Assembly (NCBI RefSeq): GCF_947179165.1
Contig: NC_077244.1
Coordinates: forward strand, 16,750,949 to 16,814,948
Direction: 5' to 3'
Source: Solanum dulcamara
Lineage: Eukaryota > Streptophyta > Magnoliopsida > Solanales > Solanaceae
Length of the DNA stretch: 64,000 bases
A program made the position numbers and the translations under genes. The notes under the pieces were generated by a model that saw nothing but the letters and a program-made list of their open reading frames with translations, searched no databases and was not told the DNA's origin. This document shows, in pieces, positions 34,140-46,240 of the stretch. Every line of letters starts with the position of its first letter. Position 1 is the stretch's first letter.

Positions 34140-34700
34140 GAACTAGCTAGATGTGGTTACTAATATGCTTTGAGTTTATTCTCATGTTGTTTATAGATTA
34201 CTTAATCTAGGTGCTACCTTGTTGTTTTTTACCCCTTATGTAGAACCTAAGTTTGGGAACCATCCCAAACATCTTTTTAGGCCCTTTAGTATTTTTATTC
34301 TCATTGGAGAGTCTATTCTATCTAGGAGAGTACACAGAGGTTATATAGTTTCTACCCATCATAAAGATATTTCAGCAGACTTTGTTGAGTTATACATAGT
34401 AGACTTCAATGTCATTTTAGGAATAGATTGGCTTTATGATTGTTATGCTTTAGTTCAATGTAGAACCCAAATTGCCAAGTTTCAGTTTCTGAATGAGCCA
34501 GTTATTGAGTGGAAAGGTAGTCCAGCAGAACCTAAGGTTAGATTTATTTCAGACCTTAAGGAAAAAAAGTTAGTTTCTGAGAGGTGTATCTACCACATTA
34601 TTCGAGTTAGAGATGATAATATGGAGAGACAATCCCTTTAGTCAATTCTAGTTGTCAGTGAGTTTTCTGAAGTTTGTCTAGAGGATTTACCTGGAGTCCC
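34140..34700 (+). pseudogene. Protease remnant of element F
   Basis: A frame open from 34219 to 34641 covers most of the retroviral-type aspartic protease and the linker to RT: PYVEPKFGN, ISADFVELYIVDFNVILGID, then CRTQIAKFQF. The flap-like and ILG blocks are preserved. The active-site triad just upstream (near 34200) reads Asn-Leu-Gly instead of Asp-Ser/Thr/Pro-Gly, so the catalytic Asp is lost. It would have cleaved the Gag-Pol precursor. This is the longest open frame (140 codons) in the window. Confidence 0.85.
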
Positions 34701-36000
34701 TCCTAATAGTGAGATGGACTTCAGAATAGATGTTTTTCTGTATACTCTACTTATTTGTATTCTACCATATAGAATGGCTTCAACCGAGTTAAATGAGTTG
34801 AAAGAGAAGTTAAGAGATGTGTTATATAAGAAATTCATTAGGACTAGTTTATCACCTTGGGGCACTCCTGTCCTATTCCTATAAGAGAAAGATGGTTCCC
34901 TTAAAATGTGTATTGACTATCGTAAGTTGAAAAACATCACTATAAAGAATATGTACCCTTTTGATAACTTGTGTTGACCAACTTCAATGTTCAACTTGTT
35001 TCTCTAAGATAGACTTCAGATTAGGCTATCATCAGTGGAAAGTGAACAAAGTGATATTCTAAAGACATTCTTTATAACTAGATATAGTTACTTTGAGTTC
35101 CTAGTTATGTCTATCGATTTGAGTAATTATCTTGCAGCAGTCATGTATAGAGTGTTCAAGTAGTATCTAGATATTTTTGTTATCATATTTATCGACAACA
35201 TTCTGATCTACTCCAGAAATGAGTAGTAGCACGCCAACCATCTCAAAATTATTCTCCAAATTCTCAAGGATAGATAGTTGTATGCTAATTTTTTGAAGTG
35301 TGAGTTATGGCTTGCATGTATGGCATTTCTAGGACACATCATCTCTAGTGATGGTATACGAATATATTTTGCATCAAATCGAGGTAGTAAAGACCCATAT
35401 CTTCGATTAACAAAAGAAGTTTCTTGGATTTAGTTTGTTACTATATAAGGTTTGTTGATGGATATTTATCCATATCATCTCCTTTGACTATTAATGGTAA
35501 GATGTTTGTAAGAAAAGTTTCCAAGAATTGAAGATAAGATTGACTAGTGTTGTAGTTTTTCCCTTATCTGAAGAAACATATAGTTTAATCATTTATTGTG
35601 TTACTTCAAGAGTTTGATTGGTTTGGGTATTAATGCATAGTGATAAGGTTATAGCGTATGCTTCCAGAAAGCTTAAGATTCATGAGAGGAATTATCTAAC
35701 TCATGATCTAGATTGTCGGCGGTAGTATTTTCTCTTAAAATTTGGCATCATTATCTCTATGGCACCCATTTAACTGTGTTCACTGATCACAAGAGCCTAA
35801 ATTATATGTTTGGTTAGAAAAAATAGAACTTGAGGCGAAGGAGATGGCTTGAGTTGCTCAAAGATCATGACTTGAGTATTCTATGGGAAGTATTGCTCAT
35901 GTGAGGAAGAAAAAAAGAGTTGGCTAAAGAAGTGCACATACTTGCATGTTTGGGAGTTCACCTTATAGACTCAGATAATAGAGATATCATAGTTCAAAAT
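34700..36000 (+). pseudogene. Reverse transcriptase and RNase H remnant of element F
   Basis: RT is recognisable from the NELKEKL-like block near 34790-34815, then SLSPWGTPV near 34847-34875, MCIDYRKLKN near 34905-34935 and RLGYHQWKV near 35020-35045. The catalytic box at 35186-35215 reads FIDNILIYS, so the second Asp of the xxDD pair is Asn. The RT thumb, connection and RNase H follow to about 36000 ([19 protein letters not shown] near 35650-35705, [17 protein letters not shown] near 35750-35800, RRWLELLKDHD near 35840-35875). Several frameshifts are present. It made cDNA and removed the RNA strand; it is now inactive. Confidence 0.9.
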
Positions 36001-37390
36001 AGTGCTAAGTCTTCACTAGGTCTGTAAATAAAGGAAAATCAAGGCCAAGACCTTATTCTACTTCAGATGAAGGAGGATGTTCACAAACAGAAAGTGATGG
36101 CTTTTTCTAAAATAGGAGATTGAGTGTTGAAGTATCAAGGCAGATTGTGTGTTCCAAGTGTGGTTAATATTAGAGAGAGAATTATGGTAGAAGCTCATAG
36201 CTGCAAATAGTCTATTCATCCGGGTTCTACCAAAATGTACCATGATTTGAGAGAAGTCTATTGGTGGATTGATAAGAAAAGAGATACTGTAGACGTTGTG
36301 TCCAAATACCTAAATTTCCAATAAGTCAAAGTTGAACATCAATGTCCTTATGGTATAGCTTGGCATAAAATTTCTAGAGTGGAAATAGGAGATGATCAGT
36401 ATGGACTCCGTTACAGGTTTACCGCTGTCTCGTAGACAACATGATTTGATTTGGGTTATTGTAGATATAATGACCACATCATTGCATTTCTTAGTTATTA
36501 AGACAGTAGATTCAGCCGAGGATTATGCAAGGTTGTACATTTATGAGATAATTTAACTTTATGAAGTCACCTTATCCATTATCTTAGAAAAAGGTGCTCA
36601 ATTCACCACCTAGTTTTTGAAATCATTTAAGAAAGGTTTAGGATAAAAGGTGAATCTTAGTGCTACTTTGAATCTTGAAAAAAGATGGTCATGCAGGGCA
36701 TACCATTCAAAGCTAATTGGGATGACTACTTGCCTCTTGCTAAGTTTTCTTACAACAATAGTTATCACTCAAGTATTCATATGGCTCCTTATGGGGCTCT
36801 TTATGGAAGGAGATGTACATCAGCGATTGGTTGGTTCGATGTTGGCGAAGCTTAATTTATAGGGGTAGAATTATTTCACCAAATATGGGGTAGGTAAATA
36901 TTATTCAAAATCGCACAAAGTCATCAAAATTCCTACACTGATGTTAGAAGAAGAGACTTAGAGTTTGAGGTGAATGATTGGGTGTATGTGAAAGTTTCAC
37001 CCATGAAAGTAGTTGTGAGATTTGTGAAAAAAGGGAAGCTTAGGTCCTAATACATTCGTCCCTACCAAATTATTAAGGGAATTGATAATGTAGCTTATGA
37101 GTTAGAGCTAGAATTAGTGTTAGTGGCCATTCATTCAGTGTTTCATATCTCCATGCTTAAGAAGTGGTTGTAGATCCTTCACTTATTGTTCTTACAAAAA
37201 ACATTAGTATGAAAGATAGTTTATCATATGAGGAGATTCTTGTTTATATTCTTGATTGCCAAGTTTGCAAAATGAGTAAAGAGGTTGCTTCAGTCAAAGT
37301 CTTATGGAGAAATAAGTTTATTTAGGCGGCTACATTAGAAGTCTAGGAAAATATGAAAGCCAGTACCCAATCTGTTCATTCCTCCTAGTG
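36001..37390 (+). pseudogene. Integrase remnant of element F
   Basis: The zinc-binding N-terminus begins near 36125 (LKYQGRLCVPSVVNIRERIM, HPGSTKMYHDLREVYWW). The core is frameshifted several times; YLPLAKFSYNNSYHSSIHMA is clear at 36727-36786 and RRCTSAIGWFDVGEA at 36810-36853. The C-terminal module at 36960-37165 has FEVNDWVYVKVSPMK and RPYQIIKGIDNVAYELELE, with Arg replacing the Gly of the GPY motif. A tail with DCQVCKMSKEVASVKVLW follows. It inserted the cDNA into chromatin. Confidence 0.9.
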
Positions 37391-37543
37391 TTGATGTTGA
37401 AGGTACTATTTTTATTCCTATTATATAGTTTTGTAACTTCTAAAGTATTAGACTAGTCATTCTTGTGTTGTGTTTTGAGGTCTTGCATTGTATTTGTGGG
37501 TTGAGTAATTGTTAGATTTGTCATTATTCGAGGATGAATGATC

Positions 37544-37558
37544 CCAAGGGGGAAATAT
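37544..37558 (+). promoter_or_regulatory. Polypurine tract of element F
   Basis: CCAAGGGGGAAATAT directly precedes the LTR start TGTAACACCC and follows the ATTCGAGGATGAATG block. Confidence 0.9.
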
Positions 37559-40500
37559 TGTAACACCCTGTGCTATTTTAACTTAGATAAATTACAAAAG
37601 CATAGAAAAAAGTGAGAAATTTAAGAATGGAAGTGGTCTACAAGCCAACTTTACGACCCACAGAGTTTTCTATGAGTGGTTGGAGGAACTCGTAGAACCC
37701 CTCGACACTTTGTTAAATATCAGTGTTCAGAAAAAATCCTACATCATGATTTACTATTCCAGTAGCTATTGGACTTTGCACCTAAGTATTACGATCGGAT
37801 TTACAACCTATAGTAAGTTATATGGATAGTAAACTAGTTCATAGATGCCACGAGTAATTCCATTAGTGAACTCCTATGAGCCGCTAAAGGGTCTAGGACC
37901 CAAAGAAAGGGCTCATACCCAATGAGATCCAAACCATCCAACCCTACATTTGTGAACTAGTTCCTACGACTGACCTTCTATGGTCCGTTGAAAGTCCTAC
38001 GTTCCATAGGAGGGGCCCATAGAAGGCCCAATCAGTTTTATATGAGCATCAAATTTGTTTTTTTGCACTTTTCCCAAGCTAAAACCATGATTTTTTGGGA
38101 AAACCATGTGTCCCTTATAAGTACCCAATGAGACTTTTCTCTCATTAACACACATAATATTTTGAGATCAAGGATTGGAGAGAATGAGAAAAGATAGACT
38201 TCAAGTGTTTCAACCAAATAGTTCTAGTTTAGCTTAGATCATTCATCTTCCAGGTATGTAAGGCTAATCATATGTTGGACTGCATTTTGAATTTAAAGAA
38301 TGATATATTTCATCTTTTAATTATGAAAAAGTTTGAGTTTTGAGAAGTCTTGTGTTCACTACTTAAGCATGTTCATTACGAGTCTAAATATGTTTGACCT
38401 ATAATGAATTTAAACATTTATTTGGATATTGGTGGAGAAGTTAAAGTTATATTTTATGCATTTACTGAGATTAAGAAAGTATAAATCTTTTAAAGAGAGG
38501 AGTTGAATTGAGAAGAGTTGAACTAATTGAGTAAATTCCAATGAGACTAAATGAGTTAATTGAGTACATACACTCACTTGAGATATGTGCACAATAAATA
38601 TATTTTATAGAGTAGTAATGAGCACCAATTTGAGTAACAGTATAGAATAACTTGAACCCTATAAACTACATACCAAGCATAGGATAGCATCATGTCGTTC
38701 ATTCAGGCGACTCCTCATTAGCCTCACCAAGTTATTTTTTATGTATCCATGAGATGAGTTGTATCCTATACCTTGGCAAGGTATTGGAATTCTGTGGAAA
38801 TGAAAATAATTCTTTGTATCATCATGAGGATCGATGTGATGGTTGTCAGTTAGCGAAACTCTCCAAAGAGTAAATAACTATTTTTATACTGAGTTGCATT
38901 ATTTAATTATATTTCCTAAAGCATTGTTTTTATTTATATATTGCATGGTTTAGTGAGATGGGTATTTTCAATATTCATTGAGTTGAGTATTCTTGAATAA
39001 GTTTCTTTTCATTTATTTTACATAGAGTATATTCCATGGATTGACGTTATTTGGTGTTGTATCATTTTCTGATGAAAACACAAGTGATAGAGCTTATCGA
39101 CATGTGCATCACTAAAGATCATTTTTATCTAGCTTTCGGTAATACCTCTTTTCATTAGGAGGAGTTCTTGACGCGTTATTTCAATAGTTACTTATTAGTG
39201 CTTTTAAGTAGCCATGCGTCTATCCTCGTACCTAATTTCTGAGTCATTTTTGGAGGCTTTAGTGTTTAGGGTTTGAGTTCATCTTTAAGAGTTATGTTTA
39301 AACTATTCATTTATTATATACTTGAGAATTTGAGATTATTTTTTTGAGTTAGAATTACTTATATTCTTTACATGTTGCCATTTGAGTTAGTACATATTGT
39401 GAGGTTTCTTCCACTAAGTAGTTAGCCAGCCCAAGGGTTCACTTGGGAACAAACAATGGCTTCTGAGTGTTGCCACTCCTAGGGTGTGGACTCGGAGCAT
39501 AACCATTTTACCATGAACTATATTTTAGTACCTACATTGCATACTTATGCATTATTTTGAGTTAAGGAATGATATTTTTCATGTCTTAATTTTAAAGGAT
39601 TTTGAGCATATATATTGAGTTTGAGAAGTCTATCATTCACTTATTTTGAGCATGACCTTTATCGATCCTATATGTGCTTTGACTAATTACTTGTTTGAGA
39701 CTTAGTTGATAAACCAAAATATATATTTTATATCTTTATTGAGTTTCAGAAGTATACTATTTTTAAAGAGAATATAATGAGTTGAGAACAGTTAACTGAG
39801 TAAAGTCTGATGATATTAAATGAGTTATATTTTGTGTATTTCCACTCACTTGAGTCTTTGAGCATAATAATATATTTTAAAAGTAGTATTGAACATCGAA
39901 TTGGGTAAGAGTTAAGATAACTCAAACCCCATAAACTACATAACTATCATAGGATAGGATTACAGTTTTGGTTTAAGAGAGTCCTTACTTCAGTCCCTGA
40001 TACGTACTTTTATTCGATACATGAGATGAGTTTGCGTCCCTTATCCTGGCAAGGTATTGAACAGTTTTGGAAATGGTAATAGCTCATTGTATCATCACAA
40101 TGATCATATTGATGTTTTTTGGTTAGAGAAACTCCCCAAAGAGAAAATATTATTTTCATAATAATTGCATTCTTTTACTTTCATATTTGCATGCTTTACT
40201 TTTAGTTGAGATATTTTAGTATGTATTCCTTTGAGTATTCTTAAGTATGTTTCTTTTCACCTATTTTACATACCATATATTCCAGGAACTAACTCCATTT
40301 GGTGCTGTATCATTTTATGATGTAGATAAAGATGATAAAGATCCTCAAGAGGTGCAACCTTAAAGATAAAATTCTTTCCAAGTTTTGGTGAGATCCAATT
40401 ACAATCAAATGAGCTCTTTTATCATTTATTTAAGTCAATATTTATTAGTCCTTTGAGGTAGCTGTAGGACCGTCTCGGTACCTATTTAAAGTCAGTTTAG

Positions 40501-40794
40501 AGGCTTCATAGACTAGACCCTTGTGGTCGGACCCTTCCCCGAACCCTGTGCATAGTAGGATCTTTAGTGCACCAGGCTGTCCTTTTTATGTGTTTAAATA
40601 ATCTTTAACTATATTTGAGTATTGAAACAAATTTTGAGTAATTAAACTTATATTCATGTATATGCCCATATAAATTAGCTTTTATTGTGAGTTACTCTTC
40701 CGTTAAGTAGTTAGCTAGACCAAGGATTCGCTTGGGAGCCAGCAAGGGTTTCTTTATGCCGGCCACACCTAGAGTGTACACTAGGGGTGTAACA
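37559..40794 (+). repeat. 3' LTR of element F with internal duplication
   Basis: It starts TGTAACACCCTGTGC and ends AGGGGTGTAACA. A TATAAG box-like run is at 38115-38121 and the donor-like CCAG|GTATGTAAGGC at 38250-38264. The LTR length of 3.24 kb is inflated by a duplicated ~1.25-kb block (38240-39490 and 39510-40794). An island at 37640-38040 has imperfect inverted CTACGA/TCGTAG motifs. Confidence 0.85.
38240..40794 (+). repeat. Direct duplication of ~1.25 kb within LTR of F
   Basis: The order of blocks is repeated: GAATGATAT.TT, AGTTTGAGAAGT-like, CACTCACTTGAG, ATAAACTACATA, CTTGGCAAGGTATTG, CTCCAAAGAG.AAATA, TATTTTACATA, GTTAGC.A..CCAAGG, then a near-end GTGGAC-like tail at 39480. The first copy ends CTAGGGTGTGGACTCGG without a clean TG...CA end. 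Confidence 0.75.
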
Positions 40795-41678
40795 CTCAAT
40801 CCCAACAATATTACAATAGTTCAATCAGGTATCACAAGCCTATCATTAAAAACAAGCAAAGGAGTCATGAAATGGATAAGAATAAAATAAAGGGAGAAAT
40901 ATCTCTAGAAACAATCCTTAAACTAAACATACTACTCCATTCTTTTGAAAAGACTACCAAATCATCCACGTAAGGATCGCATATGCTATGAGCACTGCAC
41001 CACATGGTTTTCAAGCACTAGAACAAAATACAACATCCAAAATAGGCCCTACAAAAAGCTACATAGCTATAGGGACACATACTAGGGCATTTTTGTCTCA
41101 ACCATAGCCTATGACGACCAATAAGAATCCTAATAAGGAAAACCAGGATAAGTCATACCACAAGCGAGGCCACAAGATTAAACTAAGGATTTCTTGAGAC
41201 TATGCTAGTCTAGGCTCAACTAGAGTCAAAGAAGTAGAGTACAGGGAGGCCACCTTAATACTCATGATTAACAACTTATATTATATGTAATTCATACAGC
41301 ATTATCAAATAAACATCAATAAAAATAGGAGATCGTAGCTTACCTTGAAGTAGACCACACACGCTCTGAATCTTCCAAATTAAAGCATTGCACCTCTAAA
41401 TCACATCAAATTGTAGACATGCTAATAAAATTTTGATCCCGACATCATTACAGATGTCCAGATACAAAATTCACAATAATCTTAGACAAACCAAAATTTG
41501 AGTCTAAAAAGGGATTATGGGACCTGAACTAGGAATCTTTAAATCGACTTCGTAAAAAGGTTTATTTTAACATACTGCGCTTGTGTCCCAAAATAAGACA
41601 CAATTCGATGCATGGAAAGGAAGAAATCAACTTATGCAATATAACTGAAAATAAATGACCATTAATGGAGTTTGGGTA
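40795..41678 (-). repeat. LTR fragment related to the D/H family
   Basis: There is no coding sequence. Blocks match the LTR of D, such as GACCACACACGCTC at 41352-41365 (D near 30728) and GGGA.TATGGGACC near 41512 (D near 30884). The minus strand carries CAAG|GTAAGCTAC at 41338-41349, a splice-donor-like site. Both ends are broken. Confidence 0.55.
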
Positions 41679-42073
41679 TGTCACATTCTAGAGGGTACCA
41701 TATGCATGACCGATACTCGGAGACCATTGTTGGCCCCAAGCGAATTACTTGGTTCATTCACTCATACAAACTCTTAGTGGAAGATGTAATATAACTAGAA
41801 AACCAAATAACACATGTGGGTACTCAACATCTCATTAGTAATGAAATAATATACTAAAAATACTCAAACAAAGTGGAACTCAATGTCATAAACTCAATAG
41901 TGAAATCAAGGTTTAAAAACAGACTCCGAAAAGAAATCCATCTAACTCGACTTTGAAACTGTCCATGAAGCCCCTAACTCAACACAAAAAAGGTGCCAAT
42001 ACAAGTCCAAGGCTACCTCAAATTACTATTGATAATACTGAAGTATACCTCTTTAAGGAAATATGATAATTAT
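41679..42073 (-). repeat. LTR fragment of the F family
   Basis: The plus strand starts TGTCACATTCTAGAG. On the minus strand the end of an F-type LTR is recognisable: AAGTAATTCGCTTGGGGCC and the ATTACTTAT/ACTCATTCAC blocks. It is truncated on the right by the LTR of element B. Confidence 0.6.
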
Positions 42074-43449
42074 TGTGTCCAAACGCACACGCAAGTGTAG
42101 GCGGTCTCAAAAGTAATATAGTGACTCTTTTTAACAACTAGATATCGAACCCACATGAAAGCTTAATTAGTATTTGGCTTTATTTTCAATAAATTAAATT
42201 ATTCATGCGTGTTGCAAAGAGAGAGTTTGTTTATATCTAAAACAATTATATGAAAACGATATAAGGAAATAATTTAAAGATATTAGAGAGATTTGATCAA
42301 TTTAAGGGAGAGTTCCAGGGTTGTAGAACTTATATATTTCATGTCTAACATTCTTCACTTTGGTGTACAATGAGTCTTTTGATTACCAATTTATAGGGTT
42401 GATTTTACAATTATGATATTCCGATCTCTAATTTCCTATTTTTGTTTGACAGCATAACTACACCATTGAGCGGGGACAACCATGAACCAACAAAAATGTA
42501 TTAAACTTATTATGGGTTTAGTATCAAAACATTGTGTATAGGTATCTATCATGAGCATCTTATACACGAATTATCCAACACAATTCTAGAACAAACATGC
42601 TCCCTATATTCTAGTGTTGTATATCCTTTCTGTCTTTCGAGTTCCAGGTAGACAACAATTTGTTTTAATGGTGATCAAGCATTCAAATAATAAAAATAAA
42701 AATATAGGAGTAATCATATACAAAAACCCATATTCAACCAAAGCAAATAATATTTAAATCTTTATCTTGTGGCTACAACCCAAGAACAAGGGGATTTAAC
42801 CACTCATAGTTTGTAACATAATTATATAAACCATTAATCACATAAAAGCTTGAATTCAATTGAAAGAAAATAAGAAATATCACCAAAGAGTAGTTCTTCC
42901 TTCATCTCCTTTAGTCGAAATCGGACAATCTGATCTAGATCTATAATAAAATATGTTAAGGTGCTAAATAGGAGTTAAAGTAACCGCACTAAAGTCCACG
43001 ACATGGACTTATTTCAGTTCAGTGTAATTTTTTGATTAGCTTTGTCAGCAAAATTTGTTCTATCTAGAACCAGGTCCGCAATGTGGAACTGGGCGTGCAC
43101 CATCCTGTTAAAGGGCAGTCCGGTGCCCTAAAGCTCCTACTATGCGCAGGGTTCAGAGTTACATCTAATAAATTCCAAGTATTGGAATTAAATCACTGAA
43201 GTTCAGTGTGCAATGCGGACACACTCTAAGATGATGCATTTCTATGCATTTGTTCCCAACATCTTCTTTGAGCTCCACTTTCAATCCGATCATAATTTGA
43301 ATGTCCCTTTGTACCCAAAGCAGATGCACTGACTTACAATAATACATAAATATGCTAAAATATGAACTAAACTCTAGGAATTTGCTCTCAACTTGACTAT
43401 TGATTATGGGCTTTATTTGCTATTGGGCACATAAATGCACCCATGATCA
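42074..43449 (-). repeat. 3' LTR of element B (1,376 bp)
   Basis: The minus strand starts TGATCATGGGTGC at 43449 and ends GTTTGGACACA at 42074. It is colinear with the LTR of A. The five bases left of it are ATTAT. GGTCCGCAATGTGG-like phrases occur at 43074-43100. Confidence 0.8.
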
Positions 43450-43468
43450 CCACTCCACACTTATAGCC
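43450..43468 (-). promoter_or_regulatory. Polypurine tract of element B
   Basis: The minus strand reads TATAAGTGTGGAGTGG before the LTR start TGATCATGG. The same tract occurs as AAGTGTGGGGTGG in A. It follows a GTTTGTTCGAGAACAAGG block. Confidence 0.75.
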
Positions 43469-45009
43469 TTGTTCTCGAACAAACTCCCAGTATTATTTCT
43501 AAAATATAAAACACAAGATATATAAAGCAGTTCTACCAAACTACACTGATTCCACAAGTAGCATAAATTACACACACATGTCTGGTTTGTTTCACGCGAT
43601 TGACTAACTTAACATTGCATTAACCTAAGAGTTGAATCTATAATGGAGAAAACTCATATGGCTTGTTAAATTAAAACTCATGTAGAATTACCATTTCTTC
43701 ATTAAACAAGTTACCTCACCAAGAAAGAATTACCCATACTCTCGCAGTTACATTCCATGTCAACAATAATAGGTGTTTAAACAAAATTCGCTTACTCTCT
43801 CAAATGAAGTTACAAGTTACTCAAGATGAAATATATGTTTTTCCTTAGTGTATTATGCAGTTCAATTATGGTAGCTAAGACTTAAGGATCACTTAGGACT
43901 TTTTCAGGTTGTAATGTAGGCTAGGGGACGGGTAGGTATTATTCTGGACATATATAGTGACTCGGTTCCTAAGCACATTTAATACACTACATTGAGTAAG
44001 TCCATGCAAGTACTTGATAACCTTATTCTAATCACCTTTTTATTCCTATAACTTACCTTTTTAATTGATTTACTTGTGTAGGGGATGTCTTCTTATTCTT
44101 ACTCTTTACAACCATAATGTGGTTGGCTTTATTTTTCACTTTCAACTTCCTTTTCTTTCCTAACATAAGATGTTATTTAAATTATTGGTACCAATGTTTT
44201 CATTCTGAGTAACACAAGGTTTTAACCCCCCATTTCTCCGCTTATTCTTTCCTATAGTGCTTGACTTTTTTTTGGATCGAAATTATGGTCTTAGAAAAAA
44301 ATGGGAATAGGTTTCAAACTAGGCTACAAAAAAATCAAGTCAAAGGCTCAAAAGGGCTAACTATGGATTTGCATTAAGGTGGGTATGACAAGTGGTTTTA
44401 AACTGAGGTGACCAAAGAATTGCCTAGATCCCTTTCCTAAGTTCAAAAATCCCTTTGTTTTCACTACTCATACATATGGGGCAAGTTGTAGCGATCAAGA
44501 GCAACAAGGATTATAGAATTAACCTTGCCCATACTGTACATGTTTAATTTAAGAACGATAATTCTTTAGTAATTTCAACAACAATCACATGAATTGAACA
44601 TTATTCAAAATCCAACAACCGAGTTTAGGTGTCTCAATTTAGTCAGTTCTATAGATTCCATGCTTTTCAACCATTTCATTTGCTACTTTTTCAATCTTGT
44701 AGTTTAGTAAAACAGTTTATATATATTACAAATATCAGCAAAACCTATTTTTTATACGGTTCAAAGGGACTATCCACAACCAAAGAACTGAAAAAAATAC
44801 CATGAAACCCAAAATTAGTCAATTATAAAAAAAATACATTTGAACGACATCAAGCAGTCAAGATAAACCAATCCAGATAATCAAAACATCAATGCTGACA
44901 AAAATGAACAGAAAAACCAAAACATCAAACTAAAACAGTAAACAAAAATAATTTAAATAAAACAAACATTCCACTCCTCACTTAAAGTTGGGAACTGGCC
45001 TCATAGGCA
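43469..45009 (-). other. Post-ORF untranslated segment of element B
   Basis: No coding sequence is seen. It is colinear with A (18594-19541 and 21554-22172). The uninterrupted region near 44400 shows the ancestral empty site of the solo LTR at 19547-21548. Confidence 0.7.
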
Positions 45010-46240
45010 GAAATTAGTAGGCTTCCCTGTCTACTCGTCCATCAGTCCGACAATAGATGGATCCTCAACCGCCAAAGGGACAAACTCCACAACCTCCAAA
45101 TGTAACTCCATATTTTAGGATTTCCTCCTTCTCTCCTCATCCGTAGGGATATCATCTTCAGTTGGCTCAAAGAAATCAGGCCCAAATCGTAGTATATCCA
45201 TAGCATCCTCATTTAGTGAATTTTTTCTTTCTACCTCATGAAGTTCTTCTTCAGTCGAGGTGCGTCCTCTAATGCGGTGTCGTAAATCTCCAGGCCTAAC
45301 ATATCAACTGTTATCATATTATCACGCTTCATGCACTCCTGTATAGAGAGGAATGGACCATAAGTAGTGTTGGCCCCTTAATGATTGTGACATCATAAGA
45401 CTTAGAGGTAAGGGGGGCATATAATCATATTGGTCCTCAAGGACCCTAGCCCTTCAGTATATCTCTGTGATTGAGGCCTCCAAATGCTTACCGTTGCCGC
45501 GATGGACTCTGCTCTTGTAGATGGTTGATTTGATTACAACACCAACATTTACCTCTATACCCTTCATGAGGGAAAATACCAAACATACCCTGCCCATTGT
45601 TATTTTAGTGTAGTGGAGGCTTGGAATAAGGCTGTGCATGACGATTTTCACCCATACCCGGGTTTCTTTGTTATGATGGGCATATGGGAATATGTTATGG
45701 TAACCTCATAGCCCGTGAAAAACCCACTTAGCTGTCGACTTGGGCCCACACAAAGTATGACGGACATCCTAATAAGGTGGTTGAATATTCAGCTCAGTCA
45801 GGGCTATAGTACGCAACTCAGGAGTTCCCAATATCTCATTGATGGCCATTAGAGATAGAGGAACATCAACCCCTCACACTATAATGTAATGAGTGCACTG
45901 ATCTGATTGATAATTTACATAAAATTCCCTCACTACGTGCAAGTTACACATCTTTGGGTTAGCAAGTAAGAAGTTCATATTAAGCTCATCTAATCTCCTT
46001 AGTATATGTGGGTAGTCTTTGGTTAATATTTCTTCATCAATAGGCATATTTGAGAGATAGCGGTTTTCTTTGTATCGTTTGTACCAATTCTTTCCTGCCT
46101 AATTTACCACCTTCAAACCAAAACGGTGAGATTCACCTCTCGGCATAGCTGGGGCAGGTGGTATAGAGGGCGCCCCTTCTTTTTCTCTTTCTGTTACTAG
46201 GCCCTGCTTGTTCCTTATCGGGTCTTCGGCTAGACGACAT
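45010..46240 (-). pseudogene. Extra ORF after pol in element B, resembling a plant transposon-type protein
   Basis: The minus strand opens with ATG at 46240: MSSSRRPDKEQAGPSN, then a basic RKRKRRG cluster that could be a nuclear localisation signal. The body continues through stops with GLKVVN, NWYKRYKENRYLSNMP, EEILTKDYPHILRRLDELNM, then RVWVKIVMHSLIPSLHYTKI, LVFSLMKGIEVNVGVVIK and HLEASITEIY. The last blocks resemble the domain annotated as putative plant transposon protein (Pfam PF20167), which often sits in plant retrotransposons. The family call is from recollection, not a search. It lies where Athila elements carry their env-like ORF. Its role is unknown. Confidence 0.6.

Larger units (their letters stand above)
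32308..40794 (+). mobile_element. Ty3/gypsy element F, nearly complete but decayed
   Basis: This is the fullest element in the window. In order: truncated 5' LTR (about 32320-32681), primer site, gag, protease, RT, RNase H, integrase, polypurine tract and a 3' LTR with an internal duplication. The order PR-RT-RH-IN is that of Ty3/gypsy rather than Ty1/copia. All frames are interrupted, the RT active site is altered, and the 5' LTR start is replaced by element D, so it cannot be active. Confidence 0.9.

Noticed and set aside
34219..34641. 140-codon open frame that could be called a gene
   Set aside because: It is the decayed protease of element F. The catalytic Asp is lost and both ends run into the pol remnant, so it is not an independent gene.
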